Assembly: GCA_965228545.1 (NCBI GenBank)
Contig: OZ245822.1
Coordinates: forward strand, 2,356,001-2,420,000
Origin: HXMU1420-13 sp965228545
Lineage (GTDB): Bacteria; Bacteroidota; Rhodothermia; Balneolales; Balneolaceae
DNA length: 64,000 nt
Direction: 5' to 3'
The translations under genes were made by a program, and so were the position numbers. Position 1 is the stretch's first letter; every line of letters starts with the position of its first letter. Below the pieces are notes generated by a model that was not told the DNA's origin, ran no database searches, and saw nothing but the letters and a program-made list of their open reading frames with translations. Shown piece by piece: positions 8,833 to 18,062 of the stretch.

Positions 8833-9702
8833 ATGAAAAAACTTTTATTGCTTGCTGTTTCTGTATTCCTGTTTATCTCGTGTAGCAGCGAAGGTGATAC
8901 CACCAAGCAAGACGATATAGCAATTATTACCACCGAGTTTGGCGAAATGCACATACTTTTATACGATCAAACTCCTATTCATAAAGAGAATTTTATAAAA
9001 CTAGCCAACGAAGGCTTTTACGATAGCACTACCTTTCACCGTGTTATACAAGGTTTTATGATTCAAGGTGGCGATCCAAATTCTAAAGACGATAATCCAA
9101 CTAACGACGGACAAGGCGGTCCCGGTTATACCCTCGAAGCTGAGTTTGATAATCAACTCATTCACAAAAAAGGTGCTATTGCTGCAGCTCGATTAGGTGA
9201 TCAGCAGAATCCGGAGCGCAGAAGTAGTGGCTCTCAATTTTACATTGTGCATGGGCGCCCGGTGCAAAGTATGGAACTCGATCAGATGCAGGCACAACGC
9301 AACGAACTTGCCCGCCAAGATATGATCCGCAAATATGTGCAAGCTCCGGAGCGACAAGAGCTATTATCCAAGCTGCAAAACTTCATGCAATCGAATATGG
9401 TAGATAGCGTAGAAGCGGCTATCACAGAAATTGAGCCGATTGCAACCGAAGGATTTGTCCCTACTACATACACTCCTACCCAAGTTGACTTATACAACGA
9501 TATTGGCGGCGCACCATTTTTAGACGGAAACTATACCGTGTTTGGCGAAGTGATTCTTGGGCTCGATATCATCGATAGTATTGCTGTTGAGGAAACGGGA
9601 GCGGGAGATCGTCCGTTAGATGATATACCAATGACGGTACGCGTTGAAACCATGGATAAAACAGACATTGAGCAAACCTACGGCTACACTTACGAACAAT
9701 AA
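8833..9702 (+). CDS. Cyclophilin-type peptidyl-prolyl isomerase, lipoprotein
   Basis: A 289-aa protein with a lipoprotein signal (LFISCSSEG, Cys17). The cyclophilin core is recognisable in TTFHRVIQGFMIQGGDP, GAIAAARLGD and SGSQFYIVHGRP, with the catalytic Arg in FHRV. A charged helical insertion (about 145-200) interrupts the usual compact fold before the final FLDGNYTVFGEV strand. Expected role: folding of envelope proteins, anchored in the periplasm. The 3' end overlaps the next gene by 59 bp. Confidence 0.88.
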   Translation: MKKLLLLAVSVFLFISCSSEGDTTKQDDIAIITTEFGEMHILLYDQTPIHKENFIKLANEGFYDSTTFHRVIQGFMIQGGDPNSKDDNPTNDGQGGPGYTLEAEFDNQLIHKKGAIAAARLGDQQNPERRSSGSQFYIVHGRPVQSMELDQMQAQRNELARQDMIRKYVQAPERQELLSKLQNFMQSNMVDSVEAAITEIEPIATEGFVPTTYTPTQVDLYNDIGGAPFLDGNYTVFGEVILGLDIIDSIAVEETGAGDRPLDDIPMTVRVETMDKTDIEQTYGYTYEQ

Positions 9703-10447
9703 GCCTTTCTTTTCCAGCTTTTTTATTTTGGTAATCGGGTTGATGAGCTGTGTTCATCAACCCGAACCGGATCATTATTTTTTAGATGGTTACCCTGAAC
9801 TGATTTTTAGAACTCAAGATGGAAATCCTGTACCTACACGATTTTTCATCACCAATCAGTCGGACAATGGATCAAATACCTACGAAATTCTGGACCAATC
9901 GCTTATACTCAGCTATCGCAAGGATGGAAGTCCATACAGTGGGTTTATTCGAACCTTTCACTGGGGTATATACAACATCGAAGCTATTTTTAAGGATGGA
10001 TACATTCAGCGGCTGCGTTATTGGCACCCGAACCGCACCTTAGGGATGGATGCAAATTTTGTCGAACAATCCGGAATAGTTTGGAATTCGGATGGATCCC
10101 GTTCGATTGCCTGGAACGCCGACCAGCATGTGCACTACAATCCATCCACACAAAAACCACGTGAGATTCAAGAAGACAGTATAACCACGTACTTTACTAT
10201 AAATGGCGAAATGGATTACTACACCATCCGCGAAGACTCAATGAGCCGATCTTATTACCCGGATGGTACTCCAAGTTATTTTCGCCCGCGTGGTGTGAGT
10301 GGAAATGGTCCGGTTAAGCGTTGGTATCCAAACGGTCAGTTACGAGCCGTAGGGCAATTTCGGAATTGGGATGAAGCCGGCATTTGGATAGAGTATGATT
10401 CTCTTGGCAACGAAATAAACCGGATTAATTACGATTTAGAGCCTTGA
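9644..10447 (+). CDS. MORN-repeat (YwqK-like) lipoprotein of unknown role
   Basis: A 267-aa protein with a long polar N-terminus, a hydrophobic segment and a lipobox ending in LMSC. It contains several degenerate MORN/YwqK-type motifs of the form YxPDGT, WYPNGQLRAVG and EYDSLGNEI. Such proteins are often labelled toxin-antitoxin system YwqK family antitoxin, but no toxin is present and the label carries little functional meaning. The frame overlaps the cyclophilin end by 59 bp, which suggests translational coupling or a start further downstream; no better ATG exists before the signal sequence. Confidence 0.65.
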   Translation: MKPWIKQTLSKPTATLTNNKPFFSSFFILVIGLMSCVHQPEPDHYFLDGYPELIFRTQDGNPVPTRFFITNQSDNGSNTYEILDQSLILSYRKDGSPYSGFIRTFHWGIYNIEAIFKDGYIQRLRYWHPNRTLGMDANFVEQSGIVWNSDGSRSIAWNADQHVHYNPSTQKPREIQEDSITTYFTINGEMDYYTIREDSMSRSYYPDGTPSYFRPRGVSGNGPVKRWYPNGQLRAVGQFRNWDEAGIWIEYDSLGNEINRINYDLEP

Positions 10448-10504
10448 GGCAGTTGAAAGGCTGTGTTTTTGTGCTAACTTAATGGGGTGCATTAACTAAA
10501 AGCT

Positions 10505-12373
10505 ATGAAACTATCGCTCCCCTCCATTCAACACCTTGCCGCTGAGGCTTATAAAACACTTTCCCGATTTCCGTTCGTAATTTTATGTGCAGTAGTGGCT
10601 TCCAGTGCTGCGGTTTGGTACTTCTATCAATCGTATGATGTGCAAGCAGCTCATCCACAAATATTCAAAATGATGTTTGTTGGATTTTTAGGAATATCGT
10701 GGATGTATGCTTCTACCATTTTTGCCGAACAACAACCATGGAGTAACTTAGTTCGGGTTCTTTTTACACTCACTTCACTCATTGTGCTGATCGTCTATTT
10801 TGCCGTTTTAAAAGACGATTTGACGGATGGGGCCTATCTAGATTGGTATCGATTGGCAATGCTATTTGTAATCTCGCACTTATTCGCAGCCTTTGCACCT
10901 TTCATCTCAATAGGCTCGGAAGATCAGTTTTGGGAGTATAATAAAACCATTTTTCTGCGCTTTTTGCTCTCGGGGATTTATTCCGGTGTACTCTACGTGG
11001 GGCTTTCGGTGGCGCTAATTGCTTTGGATGTTTTATTAGGTTTCGATATCGATGAACGCACCTATTTATCCATGTTTTTTATACTCGCCGGAATTTTCAA
11101 TACCTGGTTTTTTCTTGCAGGTGTACCGGATGCCAACACGATTCAAACGAATGCTATAGAATACCCCAAAGGATTAAGAGTATTTGTGCAGTTTGTACTC
11201 ATTCCACTAGTTTCGGCCTATATATTCATTTTGTACGCGTATATGGCAAAAATAATGATAGAGTGGGAATTGCCGAATGGTTGGGTAACCTATTTGGTGC
11301 TCAGCTTTTCAATCGTAGGCATACTTTCGCTGTTACTTCTGCATCCCGTAAAAGAAGACTCCGACAAAAAATGGATTAAGTGGTTTTCTACCGGATATTA
11401 TCGGGCATTGATTCCACTTGTCTTATTGTTTCTTTTTTCGATTTGGGTACGCATCGACGATTATGGTGTAACCATCAACCGCTTTATTGTAGCAACGCTA
11501 GGTGTATGGCTTTCGATCATGGTGGTGTATTTTATGCTCAGCAAAACAAAAAGCAATAAGGTGATTCCCGTATCACTCTGCATCATTACTTTAGGTGCCG
11601 CTTTTGGTCCTTTTAGTGCTTTTTCGGTATCAGAAAGTAGTCAACTTAATCGCTTTGAAGAACTCTTAAGAGATCAATCGATGATTTCAGAATCAGGAAC
11701 TGCAGCGCCAACCGATGAAGAATTAGCACTTGAATCGCGTAAAGAATTAAGCTCCATCGTAACCTATGTCTCTGATCATCATGGCATTGAGGTGTTTCAA
11801 CCGTACTTCGAAACTCCAATCAGTACGATAATTGATGATTCCAGCTTTCAAAAACGAATGGGGTATTATGAACCGGGACTTAACGATGCAGCCACCTTAC
11901 TTGCGTCATTAAATGTTGAATTAACCGATGAATGGGTTACGGAAGAAACGTTGAATCAAAGTATTTACTTTGAGTTTAGTACCGAAGCAGGGGTGCAACA
12001 AAATATCGGCAACTACGATTACCACATCCAACAAATTTCGGTAAATGTTGTAGATGTACAGCATACCTTCGAACTTGGAAAGGATCTTCTGGGTGTGCAA
12101 TTCAATCCGAAAGAATTCCAAATTTCAGTAGCGCTGCAAGGAGTAGAAGAAAGCGAGTTAATGATTGATCTATTAGAACAAATAGAAGTATTTGGGTATA
12201 AGGTGAGTCACGCAAATAGCTACAAAGAAATACCCGTAGCTGAAATGACCTTTGAAAGTAGAAATGAGTGGTTATCTTTACGCATTGTAATAGATTCGCT
12301 TTCTGGAATGTTGGGCGATGAACAAGAGCTAAACAGAGCAAAATTTAATCTTTACGTACGAGTATTGGAATGA
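10505..12373 (+). CDS. DUF4153 multi-pass membrane protein
   Basis: A 622-aa protein with about ten transmembrane helices in the first 385 residues and a soluble C-terminal region that alternates acidic and aromatic segments (from about 390). The arrangement and the N-terminal KLSLPSIQHLA...FPFVILCA resemble DUF4153. Function is unknown; an inner-membrane location is inferred. Its stop overlaps the start of the next gene in ATGA, so the two are probably translated together. Confidence 0.75.
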   Translation: MKLSLPSIQHLAAEAYKTLSRFPFVILCAVVASSAAVWYFYQSYDVQAAHPQIFKMMFVGFLGISWMYASTIFAEQQPWSNLVRVLFTLTSLIVLIVYFAVLKDDLTDGAYLDWYRLAMLFVISHLFAAFAPFISIGSEDQFWEYNKTIFLRFLLSGIYSGVLYVGLSVALIALDVLLGFDIDERTYLSMFFILAGIFNTWFFLAGVPDANTIQTNAIEYPKGLRVFVQFVLIPLVSAYIFILYAYMAKIMIEWELPNGWVTYLVLSFSIVGILSLLLLHPVKEDSDKKWIKWFSTGYYRALIPLVLLFLFSIWVRIDDYGVTINRFIVATLGVWLSIMVVYFMLSKTKSNKVIPVSLCIITLGAAFGPFSAFSVSESSQLNRFEELLRDQSMISESGTAAPTDEELALESRKELSSIVTYVSDHHGIEVFQPYFETPISTIIDDSSFQKRMGYYEPGLNDAATLLASLNVELTDEWVTEETLNQSIYFEFSTEAGVQQNIGNYDYHIQQISVNVVDVQHTFELGKDLLGVQFNPKEFQISVALQGVEESELMIDLLEQIEVFGYKVSHANSYKEIPVAEMTFESRNEWLSLRIVIDSLSGMLGDEQELNRAKFNLYVRVLE

Positions 12374-13458
12374 GGCATCATCAAGTAAAAACAAAAAAAG
12401 AATATCCTTTTTGGTTAAAAGCATCAGTTACCCTTGCCGGACTTTCTTTGCTGTTTGTAATATTAAGCTACGGCAAATTTATACTTATGCCACTTGCATT
12501 CGCGGCATTTTTATCGATGCTGCTAAACCCGATTGTAGAAAAGTTAGAAAGCTGGAAAATGGGCCGGGCATTCAGCATTATAATTACTATGCTGATGGTG
12601 CTTATAGTGTTTGCAGGGGTAATCACCTTAATTTCTGCGCAATTTGTTCAGTTTGCTGAACGCGTACCCGAGGTTACCGAGCGGCTCAAAACCGTAACCA
12701 GTAATGGCATTCAGTTTTTGGAAGAAACCGTTGGCTTATCCGAAGAGCAACGCACTAACTACTTAGAACAGGGATTAAGTAATCTCATCGATCGAAGCGG
12801 AAGTTACGTGAGTTCCATTCTTGGAGCTACCACCAGCACTTTTACGTTGATGTCGCTCTTGCCCATTTTTGTGTTTTTTATGTTGTACTACAAAGAAATG
12901 TATCAAACCTTCTTCAGGAAATTGTTTGAGCGCAAGGATGGAGTAAATAAGATTGACGAAGTATTAGATAACGTTCAGGATGTAACCCAAAATTACCTGG
13001 TTGGTCTACTTACCGTAATTGGAATTCTTGCCGTGTTAAACACTACCGGATTAATGATTGTAGGACTTGAGCACGCCATTTTCTTTGGGGTATTTGCTTC
13101 GCTGATGGCAATTATCCCCTACATCGGAATTATCATTGGAGCACTTCCACCATTACTTTTCGCTTTTTTATTGGGTGATTCGCTAATTACGCCGGTTTTG
13201 GTCCTTGCCGTATTTGGTACAGTACAATTTCTGGAAGGAAACTTCATCTCGCCTCGAATTGTAGGCTCCAAAGTTGCAATCAACCCATTTATGGCGATGC
13301 TGGCATTAATTATTGGTGGCGAAATTTGGGGGATTTCGGGGATGATTTTATTTGTACCGCTCATCGGTATTCTTCGAGTTATTTTCACCGAAATCGAAGA
13401 GTTAAAACCTTATGGGTATTTGCTTGGGAATCAGATTGAGTATAAAGGGGAGGAGTAA
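12370..13458 (+). CDS. AI-2E family transporter (PerM/TqsA type)
   Basis: A 362-aa inner-membrane protein with the family layout: two N-terminal helices with YGKFILMPLAFAAFLS, an amphipathic stretch, a central soluble segment (VPEVTERLKT, about 95-140), then five or six helices. The signature IPYIGIIIGALPP is present, as is the FLEGNFISPRIVGSKV block. Members export AI-2 in E. coli or act as Na+/H+ antiporters in others, so substrate is undecided. It is coupled to the DUF4153 gene by a 4-bp overlap. Confidence 0.88.
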   Translation: MRHHQVKTKKEYPFWLKASVTLAGLSLLFVILSYGKFILMPLAFAAFLSMLLNPIVEKLESWKMGRAFSIIITMLMVLIVFAGVITLISAQFVQFAERVPEVTERLKTVTSNGIQFLEETVGLSEEQRTNYLEQGLSNLIDRSGSYVSSILGATTSTFTLMSLLPIFVFFMLYYKEMYQTFFRKLFERKDGVNKIDEVLDNVQDVTQNYLVGLLTVIGILAVLNTTGLMIVGLEHAIFFGVFASLMAIIPYIGIIIGALPPLLFAFLLGDSLITPVLVLAVFGTVQFLEGNFISPRIVGSKVAINPFMAMLALIIGGEIWGISGMILFVPLIGILRVIFTEIEELKPYGYLLGNQIEYKGEE

Positions 13459-13556
13459 ACTAAAAATCTGATCTTCTACTAAGCTTTATAAGAATTAACA
13501 CTTTGAGTGTATATTTGATTTGATATTTTCTTCTTTTTGAATAGTTTGCCCTCTAT

Positions 13557-13664
13557 AAATAAAAAACCCCACAGAAGCGGGGTATAAGGATACTCATTTG
13601 AGCAGAGCCGGCAGAGTCTCAATGACATCTTTGATGTGAAAAGACTCTTTTCGAGATGAATTAC
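13557..13664 (-). ncRNA. tracrRNA for the type II-C Cas9
   Basis: Read on the minus strand, 13663-13644 is a 20-nt perfect match to the centre of the plus-strand CRISPR repeat (TAATTCATCTCGAAAAGAGT), so it can pair with crRNA made from the opposite strand. After a 5-6 nt internal loop a further UCACA segment pairs with the UGUG at the crRNA handle. Then come a small hairpin (ACATC-AAA-GATGT), further short stems, and a Rho-independent terminator (CCCCGC/GTGGGG then six T). The RNA is about 100 nt. It is divergent from cas9. Confidence 0.88.
13561..13586 (-). terminator. Terminator of the tracrRNA
   Basis: Minus-strand ACCCCGCTTCTGTGGGGTT plus a T run. On the plus strand the hairpin is followed by no T run, so it does not serve the upstream transporter gene. 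Confidence 0.85.
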
Positions 13665-13665
13665 T

Positions 13666-13696
13666 CAAAGGTATTGCATTTAAATTAAAAATCAAA
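13666..13696 (-). promoter_or_regulatory. tracrRNA promoter, TTTG-N19-TACCTTTG
   Basis: On the minus strand TTTG (13696-13693) and TACCTTTG (13673-13666) are separated by exactly 19 bp, a full match to the Bacteroidota -33/-7 consensus TTTG-N(17-23)-TAnnTTTG. Transcription would start a few bases downstream, right at the anti-repeat. The promoter lies inside the cas9 5' leader. Confidence 0.75.
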
Positions 13697-13706
13697 TTCG
13701 GGGAAA

Positions 13707-16700
13707 ATGACTAAGATATTAGGTCTTGATTTAGGTGTCGCATCGATTGGTTGGTCTTTAATTGAACAATTCGATGATGGTGGACAAATCTTAAAAAGCG
13801 GTGTTAGAATATTTCAATCAAATAGCGAAAGAGCACTAGCGGCACCTGGTGAATCTGCAAAATCTGATCGAGGAACTAAAAGATCTGTAAGAAGGCAAAG
13901 AGATAGAAGGTCAAGACGTAAGCAAAAATTGTACAATCTATTATTTAAAAATGATCTTGCACCAAAAAGGGAAGATTCAGAAAAATGGATTTCGCTAGAT
14001 CCTTATCAAATTCGAGCAAGTGCATTAGATAATAAAGTAAGTCTTGCTGAATTTGGACGAGCATTATATCACTTAAATCAGCATCGAGGATATAAGAGTA
14101 ATCGAAAAGATGGTGAAGATAAGGATGGAGCTGTAAGCCAAGGAATAAAAAAGATTAATGAATTAATGATGCAGTACGACGCAAGAACCTATGGTGAGTA
14201 CTGCTTCAAAATTTCTGGAAATCATCATGATGAAAATAAAACACCTAATGATGATGATTGGAGGATTCGAAATAATTACACCCATCGTGACATGTTCATT
14301 TCGGAATTTAAGTTTCTATGGGAGGCGCAGAAAAAGCATTATCCAACAGTTTTAACCGAAGAATTAAAAAATGAACTGTTTGATACGATATTCTTTCAAA
14401 GGAAAATGAAGAGCCAAGCTCATCTGATTGGTAAGTGTCCATTAGAGAAAAACAAGAAACGAATTCCAAAGGCACATTTACTTTTTCAAGAATTTCGAAT
14501 TAGAAAAGAACTTAATAATCTCACTCTTGCTGACGAAAATGGGTTGCCCATTACATTAAAACAAGATGATATAGAGAAGTTGTTTGCATTTTTAAACAAG
14601 CGTTCTGATGCAACATTTGGTGCGTTAAAAACTGTGTTGATTAAAAATAATGTGATTGCAAATTCGAATGTCAAATTTAATCTAGAAAGAGGAGATCGTA
14701 AGAATCTTAGAGGAAATACTACTAATCATAGGTTATCGAAACCTAAAGCATTTGGCGACGATTGGTTTACACTCGAAAGAGAATTGCAGGATTATATTGT
14801 CTATGTATTAATTCATTTTGATGATCCACAAAAAGTATATGAAAAAGCTAAAAATGAATGGGGAAGAAGTGATGAGCAAGCGAAGACTCTAAGCCATTTA
14901 CGTTTAGAGAGTGATTATGGGAGCTTTTCAGAAAAGGCTATAAAAAAAATACTTCCTCTATTAAGAGAAGGTCAAGAAGAAAGCACAGCCATAAAGGAGG
15001 CAGGATACGACCTCTTCGAAAAAAAGCAAGGTAATCTTACCAAGCTGCCTATGCCTCCAGAAATAAAAAACTCGGTAGTGTATCATGCACTCATTGAGCT
15101 TCGAAAAGTAATCAATGGAATTATCAGAGTGTATGGAATGCCGGATATTATTCGAGTTGAGCTAACACGAGATATTAAAGCTGGCTATGATCGAAGGCAA
15201 AAGATGAATAAAAAAATGCGTGATCTTGAAAAGAGAAATCAAAAAGCACGCGAAGCATTGAAAAAAGCACCTTTTAATCGTCAAGAGCCAACCTTTAATG
15301 ATATTCTCTGGTACAATCTTTGGAATGAATGTAATCGAACGTGTCCATATACAAATAAGTCTATCCCTGCTGAATCATTTAATTTTGGTGAGTTTCAAGT
15401 TGAACATATTATACCATTCAGCAGATCATTAGACGATTCTTTTGCAAATAAGACATTATGCGACGCCGATTTCAATCGTAAAAAAGGGAATCGAACACCA
15501 TGGGAATGTGTGCAGGCAGGGCTTATTAAAGAGGACGATTTACTACAACAGATTCGAGAACTCCCCTATAATAAAAGAAAGAAATTTATTCAAAAATCGG
15601 TTGATCAATCCAACTTCATAAGTCGACAATTAAACGACACTAGATATATCAGCAAAGAGGCAAGCTCGTATTTGAAGCAACTAGCATGTAAAGATGTGGA
15701 AGTAGTAAAGGGACAAACAACATCACTACTTCGACATGTATGGGGGTTAAATAGTGTCTTAAATCCAGAAAATGAGGAGATGAAAAGTCGTGATGATCAT
15801 CGCCATCATGCAGTGGATGCAATAGTTGTTGCCTTGACAACTAGATCTATGTTAAAAAGATTGAGTGATGAAAATAAAAAGCTAGGTGAAGACGAGTGGA
15901 AAACTTTAGAAGAAACAGGCCGAGAACAATATGAAGAATTGAAAAAAAGAATGGATGGAAGAATTTGGCTCAGTCATCCATGGTCGAGTTTTAGAAAAGA
16001 CGTAGAACATTCGATTAATGACATTACGGTATCACATCGTGTAAATCGAAAAATTACCGGTGCATTGCACGAGGAAACTTTTTATGGCTTAACCAGGGAG
16101 AAAGCACCAAGAAATAAAGTTAAAATGGTAGTTCGAAAACCAGTCCATGAATTAAAAAATATGGATTTAATCAAGATTAGAGATTCAAGAATTAGGGCCA
16201 TTATTAATGAAGCAATTCAGAAAAAGGTCGATGAAGGAATGAAGCAAGATGAAGCAATTAAAAGCTTTGAAAAAGAACCACCTTATATTGAATCTGAAAA
16301 GGCAAACGTTCCGATTCGAAAAGTTCGGTTGTTGATGGATAAGCCCCCAAAAATTATGCATTCATTTGAAGATGAGTCAGGTAAATTGTTTAAACATGCG
16401 AAATATGGAAATAACCATCATATAGCTATTTATGAAACAGTAGATAAGAAAGGAAACCCAAAACAAGTTGGCTTTGTAGTACCAGCATTGGAAGCTGCAA
16501 GAAGGTTAAAAGACGGGGAGCCAATAATAGATAGAACTTATAGGCAACATGATCATACATATAAGTACTGGATTTGTAAAAAAGATACATTATTAAATTT
16601 GGATGATGGACAACTTTATACAGTAAAGGGTATTGAGTCTGATAAAAGAGTGAAAATGCAGAAGATCAACTCAACAAAAGAGCAACATTCACTCAGAGTT

Positions 16701-16772
16701 ACAGCCTCAAAATTAAACATAGAAAAAGTCAGTATATCACCAGTTGGAGAAGTATTTCCAGTAAATGATTAA
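13707..16772 (+). CDS. cas9: CRISPR-associated endonuclease Cas9, type II-C
   Basis: 1021 aa, in the compact size class. All nuclease motifs are intact: RuvC-I LGLDLGVASIGW with Asp8; an Arg-rich bridge helix (RRQRDRRSRRKQ, about 62-73); RuvC-II VELTRDI with Glu485; HNH with His567 in VEHIIPFSRSLDDSFANK; RuvC-III with His701 and Asp704 in HRHHAVDA. The C-terminal region should be the PAM-interacting domain. It cuts DNA matched by crRNA:tracrRNA. Neighbours are cas1 (8-bp overlap) and cas2, with no csn2 or cas4, which defines subtype II-C. It looks active. Confidence 0.97.
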   Translation: MTKILGLDLGVASIGWSLIEQFDDGGQILKSGVRIFQSNSERALAAPGESAKSDRGTKRSVRRQRDRRSRRKQKLYNLLFKNDLAPKREDSEKWISLDPYQIRASALDNKVSLAEFGRALYHLNQHRGYKSNRKDGEDKDGAVSQGIKKINELMMQYDARTYGEYCFKISGNHHDENKTPNDDDWRIRNNYTHRDMFISEFKFLWEAQKKHYPTVLTEELKNELFDTIFFQRKMKSQAHLIGKCPLEKNKKRIPKAHLLFQEFRIRKELNNLTLADENGLPITLKQDDIEKLFAFLNKRSDATFGALKTVLIKNNVIANSNVKFNLERGDRKNLRGNTTNHRLSKPKAFGDDWFTLERELQDYIVYVLIHFDDPQKVYEKAKNEWGRSDEQAKTLSHLRLESDYGSFSEKAIKKILPLLREGQEESTAIKEAGYDLFEKKQGNLTKLPMPPEIKNSVVYHALIELRKVINGIIRVYGMPDIIRVELTRDIKAGYDRRQKMNKKMRDLEKRNQKAREALKKAPFNRQEPTFNDILWYNLWNECNRTCPYTNKSIPAESFNFGEFQVEHIIPFSRSLDDSFANKTLCDADFNRKKGNRTPWECVQAGLIKEDDLLQQIRELPYNKRKKFIQKSVDQSNFISRQLNDTRYISKEASSYLKQLACKDVEVVKGQTTSLLRHVWGLNSVLNPENEEMKSRDDHRHHAVDAIVVALTTRSMLKRLSDENKKLGEDEWKTLEETGREQYEELKKRMDGRIWLSHPWSSFRKDVEHSINDITVSHRVNRKITGALHEETFYGLTREKAPRNKVKMVVRKPVHELKNMDLIKIRDSRIRAIINEAIQKKVDEGMKQDEAIKSFEKEPPYIESEKANVPIRKVRLLMDKPPKIMHSFEDESGKLFKHAKYGNNHHIAIYETVDKKGNPKQVGFVVPALEAARRLKDGEPIIDRTYRQHDHTYKYWICKKDTLLNLDDGQLYTVKGIESDKRVKMQKINSTKEQHSLRVTASKLNIEKVSISPVGEVFPVND

Positions 16773-17658
16773 GCGAACAATTGAAATATCAAGTGGGCCA
16801 ATTCATTTATCCATTAAGCATAAACAGATGGTGTTAAAGAAAAATGGAGAAACCCACTCAATTCCTGTTGAAGATATGGGTTTACTGGTTCTTTCTAATC
16901 CGGCAATCAGTTATACCCATCAATTGATGTATGAATTATTAGAAAATAATGTAGCAGTTTTGTTTTGTAATAGGCAACATATGCCAGAGGGTTTGCTACT
17001 TCCTTTCGAGGATAATCAATTGCACCAAGCTCGGTTACAAGTACAAGCAGAGGTTAAAAAGCCATTAAAAAAAAGACTTTGGCAGCAGGTTGTTAGAGAA
17101 AAAATTAAAGTTCAATCTGACATACTTGTTCTCAAGCACGGCAATGATGATGGATTAAAGCACTTAATAAAAAAAGTTAAATCAGGGGACTCAACCAATG
17201 TTGAAGCAAGAGCAGCAAAAAAATATTGGAAGGCACTTTTCAGCGAGACTGAGTTCAAAAGGAATTATAAACTAAATGACGTTAACGCTCTCTTGAATTA
17301 TGGATATGCGATTATTCGTGCAGCTGTAGCACGTAGTATTACAGCTGCAGGTTTACATCCTTCAATGGGCTTGCATCATCATAATCAATATAATCCTTAT
17401 TGCCTTGCAGACGACTTGATGGAACCTTTCCGGCCTTTGGTGGACTCAGTGGTATATGACCAATATGTGGCATGTCAATCACTAGAAATTGAAGTTACTA
17501 AAGAGACGAAAAAGCCATTATTAGAATTATTGACAGCAAATGTATTAGTCGATGAGATGAAATATCCACTCATGGAAAGTTTACATCTTATGGCAAGTTC
17601 ATTGGTAAGTTGTTACCTAAAAGAACGTCAACAAATTGCATTTCCAAAATTGGTGTAG
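16765..17658 (+). CDS. cas1: CRISPR adaptation integrase Cas1
   Basis: 297 aa, the normal size for type II Cas1. It starts inside the end of cas9 (8-bp overlap), implying translational coupling. Conserved positions: Glu147 in NVEARAAKKYW, a His cluster at 204-206 in GLHHHNQYNPY, and the acidic ADDLMEPFRP block (215-224), which together form the metal site. With Cas2 it forms the complex that inserts new spacers. No truncation is seen. Confidence 0.95.
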   Translation: MIKRTIEISSGPIHLSIKHKQMVLKKNGETHSIPVEDMGLLVLSNPAISYTHQLMYELLENNVAVLFCNRQHMPEGLLLPFEDNQLHQARLQVQAEVKKPLKKRLWQQVVREKIKVQSDILVLKHGNDDGLKHLIKKVKSGDSTNVEARAAKKYWKALFSETEFKRNYKLNDVNALLNYGYAIIRAAVARSITAAGLHPSMGLHHHNQYNPYCLADDLMEPFRPLVDSVVYDQYVACQSLEIEVTKETKKPLLELLTANVLVDEMKYPLMESLHLMASSLVSCYLKERQQIAFPKLV

Positions 17659-17690
17659 AAATGGGGGCTAAGAGTTACATTTTCGGGGGG

Positions 17691-18005
17691 ATGAAAACTA
17701 TGTGGATGGTTGTAATGTTCGATTTACCGGTAGATACTAAAGCGGCAAGAAAAGAAGCGAATGATTTTAGAAAGCGAATTAAAAAAGATGGATTTACCAT
17801 GATGCAACTCTCGGTGTATATGCGCCACTGCCCGAGCCGAGAAAATGCCGATGTACATGAGCGACGTGTAAAAAAGATATTGCCACCAGACGGAGAGGTT
17901 CGCATTATTAGAATCACCGATAAGCAGTTTGGCAACATGAAAATTTTTCGCGGAAGGCGAAGAAAACCCACTGAAAATGCACCCAAGCAACTTCAAATGT
18001 TTTAG
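17691..18005 (+). CDS. cas2: CRISPR adaptation protein Cas2
   Basis: The frame opens upstream inside cas1 (17610), but the ferredoxin-like Cas2 core begins at MKTMWMVVMFDLPVDT, so Met at 17691 is preferred (104 aa, family length). A start at 17661 (MGAKSY) is also possible. The first-strand Asp (Asp11) sits in VMFDLPV, and the SVYMRHCPS and RIIRITDKQF blocks are family features. The first CRISPR repeat begins 57 bp after the stop. Confidence 0.93.
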   Translation: MKTMWMVVMFDLPVDTKAARKEANDFRKRIKKDGFTMMQLSVYMRHCPSRENADVHERRVKKILPPDGEVRIIRITDKQFGNMKIFRGRRRKPTENAPKQLQMF

Positions 18006-18027
18006 TTTTTTACGACTTGGAACTGAA

Positions 18028-18052
18028 CAAGTAGCTGGGGTACAACTACTTG
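18028..18052. promoter_or_regulatory. 7-bp inverted repeat in the cas2-array spacer region
   Basis: CAAGTAG (18028-18034) and CTACTTG (18046-18052) form a perfect inverted repeat with an 11-nt loop, 10 bp before the first repeat. It is the only structured element in the 57-bp gap and could be a leader-end anchoring site for spacer integration or a small terminator. Confidence 0.4.
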
Positions 18053-18062
18053 AACAGAACCT

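Larger units (their letters stand above)
13459..13706. other. Intergenic region carrying the tracrRNA and opposing promoters
   Basis: These 248 bp separate the AI-2E transporter gene from cas9. They hold the minus-strand tracrRNA and its terminator and promoter (listed separately). A plus-strand TATATTTG at 13510-13517 fits the -7 consensus and could start a cas9 leader that is antisense to the whole tracrRNA. No convincing strong ribosome-binding site precedes cas9 (TCGGGGAAAATG). Confidence 0.6.

Noticed and set aside
9644..10447. YwqK family antitoxin of a toxin-antitoxin system
   Set aside because: The similarity is to MORN-type repeats; the gene has a lipoprotein signal and no toxin neighbour, so the label was not used.
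13561..13586. Hairpin read as terminator for the AI-2E transporter operon
   Set aside because: The T run lies only on the minus strand, so it terminates the tracrRNA.
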